NCBI RefSeq assembly: GCF_001039355.2
Contig: NW_019773670.1
Coordinates: 445,707 to 509,706, forward strand
Direction of reading: 5' to 3'
From: Lingula anatina
Lineage: Eukaryota; Brachiopoda; Lingulata; Lingulida; Lingulidae
DNA length: 64,000 nucleotides
The position numbers and the translations under genes were made by a program. The notes beneath the pieces are model-generated. The model searched no databases and was not told the origin of the DNA. It worked only from the letters and a program-made list of their open reading frames with translations. Of this stretch, positions 11,181 through 21,944 are shown one piece after another; the first letter of the stretch is position 1, and every line of letters starts with the position of its first letter.

Positions 11181-14100
11181 CTTCTGGTAATACTCCTTGT
11201 TTCAGGCCAGGTAGGCTGGTACCAGTTCACCCTGGTGTTGGTCATCACTCTTGGTTGGGAGATGGTCACCGCTTGGTCCATGTTGAACTTAGTCTTCGTT
11301 GGAGCAGATCCAGGCTGGTCATGTCGGGACGAACTCGCTGGAAACATCACAATAAGTAAGGACATTTTCGGCCAGAGCTCTGCGTCGTCTGTATCACTGG
11401 GTGCTACTCAGGTGGCGCCACTGAACTGGACCTCTCCGAATGCAACGACCATCGGCTGTGGAGAATGCACGTCGTATCTTTTTAATCAAGATTTCACGTC
11501 TATTGTCACTGAGGCAAGCACTTTCTTTTTTCTTTTGTTTAGTAATTTTAGGTTTTTGACAAGTTATCCGTGTAGGCCCTACTTCTAAATTAAATATATT
11601 CTTTGTTGAAAATGTTTTATTTCTGTCAAATGAATAAATCAGTGTCAGATTCAGGGTATAGAGTGGCAAATAGATACATATATGTGTACTTGATAGTGTT
11701 TATTCTTCTTCGCACATGACACTGAAGAAGTTTATTTCCCCTATGTTAATCATTACTAAAGGCGACTTCTGGCTATGCTGATAAGAAATACGAGTGCCTT
11801 AGTTGTCTCATACAAGCCCAATTGATGTGGTCATCTGGTTCCCTCTTTAAGATTTACTGGCTTATAACCTCCCTTAATATTTAAGAACAGTTCAGACTCC
11901 GTTTACGACAATTCTAGTTAACTATTTATAAATAACGTAAGATTTTCAGTGATTTTTAAGGATCACTGCCAGAACCCAATAGAAGAAACGCCTTATTTAA
12001 CATTTTCACATGTAATCCCTAGGCAGCAAAATGGCATTTTTGATTAACTTTTGAAATCCATTTTAATGTACATGTATTTAACCAGTATCCGTAGCTGTTA
12101 TTTCTTGCAATGTATGGAGACCAAGGAAACGCTAGTGCCATTAAACACCTAAAACCTCTTAGCTATTTACACCTGGAGATCTTGCTGTAGAACAAAAACT
12201 AATTGAGTTATATAATTAAAATATAAGATCATTCTATTATGATTTATTGTGAGTTGCTCGTATGTGGTAACAGTAGTGTCTAATTATCAAGAAGTTATAC
12301 ATACTGTATAATAACCTTTCATTGTCTCTGAATGATAAAATAGAATCATCCGGCCAATATTTTCACCCAAAATGTTTCTGCTCGCATGTTTTAGACTCAT
12401 TTTCTCAGCAACAGCAAAAGTCTGTCTTCTCATTCTCAAGTACGTGCCGTTAGATCTGTTACAAACCCAATCGCCATTCCATTTCAGTGGGAATTGGTTT
12501 GCAGCAGGGACTTCATCAGCGACACCATATCTTCCCTCCTCATGGCAGGCGTTCTGATCGGGTGTGTAGTATTTGGGCAGCTGAGTGATTTATTTGGAAG
12601 GAAAAAGGTGAGAATGGAACTCCACAAAGAGTCATAAAGTTCACCGAAGCTCTATATTCAAATTAAGTTAGAGTGCATTTCTAATATGTAAATACAATCA
12701 ATCAGTTGATGGAAAATTTGTGCACTATATTTTAAAGGGCTTGATTTAATTATAGAAAAGATAATTGCACCGTCTACTAGCGCTCTAAGTGGTCACATGT
12801 ACAGTGTAATTCGAATGCTAGGAACGCTAGGAAATCATCATGTATGAAGTATGTTTTCTTGTCCTTCTGTATGGGATAATTGGATTGACCCCAAACGTAT
12901 ACTCAGCTTTCTGTTCTGCAGGCGTTCTTTGTAGCAGTCCTGTTGACCAGCAGTACAGGGTTGGGGCAAGCCTTCACAACAAGCTGGATACAGTTCGCAG
13001 GGTTACGTTTTGCCAACGGAGTAGGATGTGGAGGCACGTGTCCAAAGTTTTTATGTTCGGAAACAAGTGAAATATGTCCTTTAAAGTTCTCTTAATGCCT
13101 TGATCTCTTATGTATTGTGCTAGAAATCGAAATAAGTACATGTATATGCAAACAGAAAGAGGGTAGTCACAATGAGCAGAACGTTCAGTTGAGTACAAGT
13201 AACACTTAATTTCGAATTTTTTGAGCCCCAGACAGAAAGAGCAACTCCACACACGTTCCATCTAGTATGCCAGTCATTGATGCCCAATCGGTAGATATCA
13301 CCCTCTAACTAAACCTCCACAGCGGCTGTCAGCTCATCATTATGCATCCTCAAAACTCTGACCCTGAATGTGTTTTTCAGTCAAAGAAAGAGGCTGAAGT
13401 CGCTGTGGGCTAGAATAAGGTGGGTAAGGGAGGAGGTCATCGCCACACTTGCACACAAATGCCATCGCAACTCGGCTGGTGTGCGTTTATTTGGTGAAAT
13501 TTATTCACACGACGAAAGAGGGTATTTCTCAGTAGCTAAGGCATTAATAAACAACGGGCGTGATGCATTGAACTTTGTGACCAGGAAAAAGTTGTGAGGC
13601 ACAAAACGATTTGACAGACCTACGTATTTTAAAATTACAAACATTTGCTAGACAGGTTTTCTTTTTGTTGATTAGTTTTCTAATAATAATCTGTCCCATA
13701 GGAGGGTTAGTGGCGGGCTACATATATGGAATCGAATTTCTGGGACCTAAGTATCGACAAATGACAGTTGCCTTTGGTGTTTGGAGCATTTCGGCCATTG
13801 TTCTGGTGGGATTTGCCTATGCCATCCGCGACTGGCGCCATCTGATGATTGTAACTTCAACTCCTGGGTTTATTGTGATATTCCTGTGGTGGTGAGTGTG
13901 TTTGTCTTTATGTTGCAGTAGCGGAGCTTTATCCCGTAGTAATTGCACCACTTAACAGATAACACTTACTATAATGTTAGCGTTAAAGTACCAAATGTTC
14001 TTAAACTTCTCGCAATTAATCTTTCAAGTGATAAAAGGAGATCTAAAGCGAAAGGCATTTTACGAAATTTTCATTTGTCGTTTTATCCTTTTTATAGGTT

Positions 14101-15366
14101 CCTACCTGAAAGCCCAAGATGGCTTTTCAGTCAAGGTCGCTATGAGGAGGTCACAGCGATTGTGAAGAGAATTGCCAAGTTTAACAAAAAGCCACAACCA
14201 AATATGGAGAAATTTATTAAGGAGTATGAGGTAAGTAAATACGTTGACGATTCAATTTGTACGTGCGAGTACTTGCATCAAATTATTACCTCTTAACCCG
14301 ACCAAAAGTCACCATAGCGATTCAAATACATGTAGTACATGTATTTCTTTAAAAAATGTCACATAGTTTGATTGTATTATTTGATTATTAATATTGTGAA
14401 AATGATATCAGCACAAATATTTTCTGCTCACTTTTCTGTGATTAAAACGTATGTATCATAAAACCTAAGAGTCTGCTTATGAACAGAAAGAAGGGCTACA
14501 ATGTATAACAGGTTATATAAAACTCCAGAGAATATTTGTTCAAAAGACTTCTTTAGGGAGGGTGGCGGTTATAACGCAGCCTCCGTTGCACGCAGCCTAG
14601 AGTACCGATTGACTAGCTGGTGCGAATAAGTGCATTGGAGTCAGTGCCTCATGGAAAAAGTAAATATATTTATTTTTGTTTATTTATGTTTATTTTTTTT
14701 CTCGTTTGCATAGAAAGAAAAAGAGATTCAATCGCACAGTGAAAAATACGGCTTCTGGGATCTGTTCCGCACGCCAACTTTAACAAAACGAACAGCAATG
14801 ATAATGTATGTCTGGTAAGTTTGGGGTCTGAGACATGGGGTGGAGCCTTTTATAATCAAAACCTGCGTGGCTTAAATCTTTGTGTAAGCAATGAAAACAG
14901 ATACCGGTTGGCGATCCTCAATAACTTTATTGGGAAGATTCATTGATAATAAGTACAAACACGTTTGTGTTCTGTATAAAAATGCAAATAAATTTATGTT
15001 TTAGAGATACAGTGAGTGTAGTGTGTCCCCTCTCTCTTGCTACGTATTTACATGTTGATCGTATAGCAACTGCATAAATGTTTATAAATTTGAAGTACAC
15101 GGGGAAATATCCTCTTATTTAAACTTATTTTCATAGTGATACAATTGTTGTTTTATCACTTTGTAGCAATCCATTTATGTCCTGTATGGATTAATTTTCA
15201 GGTTCAGCATGAGTCTGTTCAACTACGGGGCGACTTTTCACCTGAAAAACCTACCAGGCGACCGATATGTAAACTACTTAATCAATTTTGCTGTCCGATA
15301 TCTCTCACCATTTTCTATGTTTTTCTTGCCTCGGTGGTAAGTCGGTTTTGAGGAGTGAGGTTAACC

Positions 15367-15404
<38 letters not shown>

Positions 15405-17841
15405 CAGAATTTTAGTATTTGCGCATGCAGTGTTCTTTCTTTATAAACCAATTAATTTGAAGATGTATCTCAAACAATACCCAAGAAGTGGCTTCGAATA
15501 CATCAGCGTTTTTTATAAGTTAACGTGTATAAGATACAGCAGTAAGTTATCAATTGTCAGCACTGTACAACAACTGCTTATTAATAACAACTTTATGGCA
15601 TATTTATTTGTAGGTTAGGAAGAAAGACGATTGCGGTTGTAGCCTTATTCTTTGCGACCGTGTGCATCGTTCCTATTATGACGATATTCCTCCTAGGTGC
15701 GGATATTATTTTTCTGACCTTTTTACATTTTTATTGAGAGAAAATGCACAATAACAAACATGTTTGCTATTCCTTTTGGCAAAACCGAGATTTATATTAA
15801 TGAACTATTTTATAATGTCTAAATGTAAGCACCATAACATACATATATGACATTCACACTCTTCACTCTTGCTTTGATATCAGGGTTATTTGATGAGCTG
15901 GCTATCGTGGCAACTATTTTGATAACCTTGGCAACAACCAGTGTTGGGATCGGATGGCTGGCAATGTATGTGTTGACATCAGAATCATACCCAACACATA
16001 TAAGGTAAGTACTTACAATACGTTTGTTGATAAATACCAACATCGAAACATAACATCTGCGCGATTGATATACATGTATATGTTACATGTACTTATGTAA
16101 AATGGGAATGCATTGCGCGGAGATTTTAATGGATCCTGTTTATAGCCCGTTCATGACAACATCGAAGTTACATTCAACCTGACTTTAAAGTGCAAATTAA
16201 GCCGTTGCGCGTCGGAGGTTATGTGCACAATTAGTTAAACTTTATAAGGTTAAAATCAGTCTTAATGGCTGGACTGGCATTTTTACAAGATTCAAGAAGT
16301 TTTATATAAACCTCTTAAAAAAACATTACGGAGATGGAAACTTGATGAAACACGCTGTATTTTGATATTTCGATGCAAAGTCATTAGCGATTCATTATTA
16401 CTTCAAGAAATTACAGGAATAAATTAAAACCCATAAAATATAAAGCAAAAAGAGTGAAATATACAGCTCCCTTAGCTCTAATGCATGAAGGATTTTCTTT
16501 TCAACAACAGTTGGTAGGCCTACATGTACATGTAGCACGCAGGTCTTGATAGTAATAACGGCAATCTCATCGTTATCTTTCACAAATACATTAATTTTAA
16601 TAAGGCCAGAATTCGCTCTATTTTAACCAGTGTTGCCATGTGATAACTTGGGTCAGTCTGTTTCATAAAGCTTTCACAGTGGTCAGCCTGGCAGTTGACA
16701 TATTAAGTACTAGAATCGTACAGCCAGAGGGTCAAATTTATAGTGCACATAAAAAATAATTATTGTGACAAAACAGTGCCCTGGAGATTCAATTATTGTT
16801 AAGTAAAATATTTTAATGGGGGTATTATTAAGCGTCAATATAAGCTGCTGATTTGAGGAAAAATTAATTCATTCTTATAACTTAAAGGGATAATAACTCT
16901 TCGTATGAGATTTATATTTCACAATAAAAACATTGTGAATAACTCACAGAAATATAATATATTCTGTTTTACCACAAAAACGGCATTTATAGCTATTATT
17001 CTGATATCTGAGCTGGTCTTCAGACCACGTGACCTCCACTGACGGCTATACTCTGTTATAATCTCTTAAGACATTTTAACGAAAAAACCAAACTTTTTAG
17101 AAAAAAAACCAAGGACTAACTTTGAATGTAAAAATGGATTCATTAACCATTGGTAAGTATGGGAAAATTGTTGTTTACTCCAGGAAAATTCATTTTTTGG
17201 CCAAAACGAAGAGTTATTATCCCTTTAACACATCAGATGAAATTCTTCAATATGTTTAACTTTTCAAACCGTAAACTTTTTAAGTAGTCCTAAGAGCTTT
17301 TTAAATCTTAAAACGTGGCCTTTCCAGGAATGTTGGTCTCGGGGTTGCATCCATGTCCGCACGAGCTGCGGGGATTTTGGCGCCACAATTGGCATATTTC
17401 GTAAGTAATACATATAGGTATAGGGAGTTTTCTAAAATAACGCTAAAATGTGTTTAAAAAGAAAACAGCAAAAACTTTCCCTTTTCAAAATACAACCTAC
17501 ATTTTGTTACGTTTAATCGCATAATATGCATGTTTTTTCCAAGACGCTCTGTAATGTTCCCAATAAAACCAAAAGAAACTGTGGCGATAAAGTAGACTTC
17601 CGTGTACTTATGACCTGTTCTTTTATCATTCCAGAGTAAATTTTGGGGAGCAGTGCCTTTTGTGATCAGCGGGTTCTTTGCCCTCACTGCAGGAATTATT
17701 ACCTGTTTCCAACACGAAACCAAAGGGAAGGCTCTCCCGGAGACGGTACCAGACAGAGAATGGTGCTTCTGTCTAGGCAGGAATAAAATCGACGACAACA
17801 AGTATAAAGACGAGGACGGTGTATGGGTCACTCGACTTTGA
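10729..17841 (+). CDS. SLC22-family organic ion transporter, copy 3 (complete, diverged)
   Basis: Twelve exons encode 538 residues: 10729-10762, 11206-11513, 12488-12607, 12922-13033, 13702-13891, 14098-14230, 14714-14814, 15202-15336, 15614-15696, 15884-16004, 17328-17400, 17635-17841. Every exon has exactly the length and phase of its partner in copy 2, although the protein and introns have diverged. Hallmarks: start MTKFEDILLDIG, glycosylatable loop after TM1, [31 protein letters not shown], and a tail ending VWVTRL. The donors after exon 2 (11514, GCAAGC) and exon 4 (13034, GCACGT) are GC rather than GT. Both positions are fixed by frame and by the conserved exon length. Predicted role: plasma-membrane organic ion transport, substrate unknown. 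Confidence 0.92.
11100..11179. repeat. (AT)n microsatellite in intron 1 of SLC22 copy 3
   Basis: About 80 bases of nearly pure AT/TA dinucleotide lie just upstream of the exon 2 acceptor at 11205. Translation of this run gives IYIYIY peptides on both strands, which are artefacts. Confidence 0.95.
16882..17228. mobile_element. MITE-like inverted-repeat element in intron 10 of SLC22 copy 3
   Basis: The ends TTAAAGGGATAATAACTCTT and AAGAGTTATTATCCCTTTAA are a perfect inverted repeat of over 20 bp, bounded by TTAA, about 347 bp apart. The interior has no ORF. TTAA at both borders would fit a TTAA-targeting element, though the AGGG terminus is not the CCC typical of piggyBac. The family is unknown. 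Confidence 0.75.
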
Positions 17842-18172
17842 ACGATTCAGTCATTTTCTGGGCTGAGTTGGAAACGCACATATGTAGTGTCCAGAAGGCG
17901 TGTTTAGTAAGGGTTGTTCACGCTATGCATTTACAGTATAGTCGTATTTTCAGCATCTTGTGGTTTCACTGCTTTTTTAAATAACGTCATTAAGTTAAGA
18001 TCCACGCATGTTGATTTTTTTTGGACATTTTTTAAACTCGGGATGATCATTCAGCAATGAGAAACGAGTTTGAAACAGTGATATAAACCTGGTGTTCTGG
18101 AATCATTTGTTTTTTATATCAAATCAAATTGTATCTTTTTAACCGTGTTTGAAGAATATGCATAGAAGAAAA

Positions 18173-18333
18173 GGATCTATAAATATTTTGATTTATCCTG
18201 TGAGAATGAACGCATGTCACTTGAGATTTTTGCAGGCGAGCACGTTGGCCTAGGATCTAAAAATATTTTTGATTTATCCTGTGAGCATGAATGCATGCCA
18301 CTTGAGATTTTTGCACGCAAGCACGTGGGACTG
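18173..18333. repeat. 80-bp tandem duplication, two copies
   Basis: Two head-to-tail units start with GGATCT at 18173 and 18253. Each contains GATTTATCCTGTGAG and CACTTGAGATTTTTGCA. They differ at several positions, so the duplication is not recent. Confidence 0.85.
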
Positions 18334-19591
18334 AAAAAAAAAACGTTTTTACTTCAAATAACTTGACGGTGAAATTATTTCTAGCGATATTGATTAACTT
18401 GATATTATAAACAAACTTATTATTGGTTCAAATTTTGTACACATCAAAAGGAAGTAAAATACTTCAGCAAGAAATACATTTGTTTTCCATGTTTTCCTTT
18501 TATAGTATTGCGTAAAGAAGTTTTATATGTTTTCACATAAAATAATTGATTCACTTTATTTGTGTTTGACAAATAAACGTACACGGATCACTAGTTTAAA
18601 AAAGGGAAAGTACATCAGTAAAGGTGACAAACAGTCATCCTTTTACCTCGTACATTAATCCAGGTCTTAACCACAAATAGCATAAAAACCGCAATAGAAG
18701 GAAAAGATGATGCTCGTGCCTTGCAACAAAAACCATTTTCGAAGAATGAGACCATCCAAATTGCCACATGATTACGAACTTTTAATAGCATTTATTAAAT
18801 AACTCTAACATATAGCAGGCAGTATTAAGTAACTGCCTAAAGATCAAGACACGAATGCACAATATCAAATTATGCAAATGAGCATATTTATAGCTCAAGA
18901 TCTTGCTTGAAAAGAATACAAAAATACGATGACAATGATTGTGAATTTTTTGTTGAAGAAAATTAGTATCATTCCATGTAAAACAAAGTCACAGTGGTGC
19001 AATCATTTTAATCCAAACTATGTGTGTGGATGACCCGATAAATATGGACTTGGGAATGCAATGCACTCCTTTATCAACTTCAAATCGTATGAAATTCAGA
19101 ATGACGAATAAAAAAGTTGCACCCAGCCCTACGTGTGTTCAGTAATGTTGCATCAAGTCTTACGAATCACCGACAGAGGCAAAGAACGACCATCATAATG
19201 AATGCACAATGATATTACAAAATCTGCCAACGACGCAAAAAGACCGCAGTACTTTTTTCAGCTCCGCTTCACAGCGTAACGTCATTTTAAACACATTTAT
19301 TTCTTCTCAATGTCCCATTTAGCCAAAAGGTAATACACATTCTAGGACGGGCAGTGAAGGCATGAGGTGTCGAAGATAGCAAGCCAGGTCCAAGGTAAGA
19401 GGGAAATGTGGGATTCATTAGATGAACCGAGTGTTATACATCGAGGAAACAAAAAGGCCGCCTCTTACTTATGTGTCAAGTATTCATAATTTATTCATTT
19501 GTTTTTATCCTTTAGTTTTTTTGTACTTGTAGCAAAATCAAAAGCCGTATACACCTTACTGTCTACTTCACCTGCGGAATTAAGGCGTTAT

Positions 19592-19772
19592 AGCTGGGTC
19601 GGTATAACACCGCAGGGGATTTTCGCTAAAGTGCAATCAGTGGAATCAGCTTAATCAGCACACGATAGTAAATTACCCCATAGCTTTTCGAGTAGGCGTG
19701 TCAGGCAATTAAGCTGATTCCACTGATTCCACTATAGCGAGAAATCCCCCGCAGAGTTGGACCGACCCAGCT
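19592..19772. mobile_element. 181-bp MITE-like element with palindromic ends
   Basis: It begins AGCTGGGTCGGT and ends ACCGACCCAGCT, perfect inverted ends. Inner arms also pair imperfectly: CGCAGGGGATTTTCGCT against AGCGAGAAATCCCCCGC, and AATCAGTGGAATCAGCTTAA against TTAAGCTGATTCCACTGATT. There is no coding content. The layout resembles the family X elements at 46981, 50072, 60135 and 63635, including a central run like TAATTACCCCxTAGCTTTTxxAGTAGGCG. Confidence 0.75.
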
Positions 19773-21944
19773 TTAGACTGAATAAATGCTCGGATGAGGA
19801 TTATAAAATTGCCAAGAAATCCCTCGTCAGAATAATGATGATATTAAGACATTTAAATGAGGACACAAACCTTACTCTGGTTGACTATAAATTCTAAACA
19901 TACGTAAACATAAATGAACTGCATAAGTGCTTGATTTAATCGGTGTAAAGTATAAATATATCGGCATATACGTATATCTGTTACATGCATGGTACTTTTA
20001 ATTATGTACAAATTGCTAAAAAAAAACAGAGACAGTGTTAGAATAATTGTATAGAGGTTGTGGATACTAACGCCGGGTATTCTCAGACTGACCTATAGTG
20101 CAGGCATGCTGCGGTGGACCAAAATAAAACACGTCTACAGACATGAAGATTATTTATTACTGGTCAACTTTACCCTCAATTTACCCTCGCAAGCTTCACG
20201 TTACCCTGGTAAACTCCATTCATCAGCTTGACAACCATTGTAAACGGTCAGTCTGAAAGAAACTCGCCCTGCCTTTCTCATTTTTGTAAAGTTTCTCACC
20301 TGGTTAACTACTTTTTTTAAAGAATGACAGGGCTCGGATGCTAAGCCGACCCTTGCCCCTCCTGGTGTGGGGGGTTCGGTCAGACCCCCCGACCCCCCAA
20401 AAAGACCGCCACTTGTATACACGCATGTTTAAGGCCCACTCATTTTTCATAACTTCAATTTGTGTTATACTTTAACTCATTCATTTGTCATTTGTCTAAA
20501 TTTCACTTTTTCTATTCACTTATTTGTGTGGATGCAGGCATGTCTATATAAAACATATCATTATGCTTTACATAATAAATGTACAGCCTATTCCTAGTTT
20601 CCCCTTTTTTCATCTGTAGATGTGTCTGTCCACACTAACGAGGGAAGTAATGGAAATTGATGTGGAAACTAATTCATTTTTTATTAACCTGTTATTAATT
20701 TGGCGATTGCATGTTTAACAGTTGGAAATTCAAAAAAATAAATGCACATCTTTCCCAAACAACTAAGTTCTTAGCCTTATACAGTGTATACACACAAGCC
20801 TACTTGTCATGCTGCGACGAGGCACATTACCATAAACTGGATGCTTTACTGCACGCGCTGATGCGTTCAGCACCATGTCCATTACATGTATTTATCAAGT
20901 CTTACAAAAGTTTCAAATAAATCAAGGACAATGTGCTTTTAATTCCACCAAGGAGTGTTTACTGGTTTATTGAAAGTGCGAGCAAACAGTATAATACGTA
21001 CTATCATTTCTATCTTAATATGATGTTTTGGTTGTTTTACACCTTTTTTGCATTATCATCACGTCTTTTTGCAATCTATAGTATACAGACCTTTAACACG
21101 CTCAGACATGCAGTTACCAGATAGCAGCTTCCTATAGCCATGTGCACGCTTTTGTGTCCTTTTATTATTTATGAGGCTTATTCTACGAAAATACGTCAGT
21201 TTGACTAATTTTCATTTATTTGAAAAAAGATATTCAGAAAACCAACGTGGGTTCTTTTCAGAATGATGGAGAGACACTGTTTGTTTCAATTAACCAATCA
21301 TTAAAGTAAAGGAATACAATAATCGTTTTTATTTACCTTCAGGATAATACATGTACGGCATGTTTCACGCAAGTAGTATACGTGCAGTCTGTAGTTCTCT
21401 GGGTCAAAAGCGCAATTCAATATTCAAAGGACAAAAAATATTTGCAGTTTTCATTTGTATTGCAAAATATGTCATAGTTTTGTGACCCTCTTTATGCATT
21501 TGGTGAAAGTGTTTATTTTGTGTTTGCCCTCTGATTTTTTTTTTTTTTTTTTTTTTTTTTTGCGTCCGAAAGTCATAGCTCATGTTTGTATGGGTGTACC
21601 GCGACAACCACAGAATAATGATTAGCAATAAACGGCATTCCCAACTCAAAATATGCCATCTGATGATCCTCTGATGATCCTGTGCACTTTCAAATGTATT
21701 CTACATGATGAAATATTACATTGAACACAGATTGAATTCTATCTGGTATATAATTCAACTTATGTGACCATTTTAATTAGGCCCATGCCAATGAGTGTTT
21801 TGAATCTAAGAGAATGTCCCTTACCCCCCACCACACCGCCTCCACCCTGCCTACCATTTGACCCATCTCTCATCTTCTGTGAGTTGACCCATGCTCATAT
21901 CGTTTAAGAAATATAACAGCTTTACTTTATATTTTCAGGTTATC

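Larger units (their letters stand above)
17842..21938. other. Intergenic region between SLC22 cluster and receptor gene
   Basis: About 4.1 kb without a supportable coding region. It holds a candidate poly(A) signal for SLC22 copy 3 (AATAAA near 18572), an 80-bp tandem duplication (18173-18333), an inverted-repeat element (19592-19772), a GC-rich C/G-run patch near 20330-20405 and a poly-T run at about 21535-21561. The short ORFs have no family resemblance. The 5' UTR exon of the receptor gene probably lies here, because the exon carrying its start codon begins at an acceptor (21938). Confidence 0.5.

Noticed and set aside
11084-11365. Open frames on both strands across the (AT)n tract giving IYIYIY peptides
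   Set aside because: A dinucleotide repeat is open in several frames. Only the + strand part from 11206 is coding, as SLC22 exon 2.
20201-20422. Pro/Gly-rich ORF on the minus strand
   Set aside because: It derives from C/G homopolymer-rich DNA in an intergenic region, with no homologue recognised or splice context.
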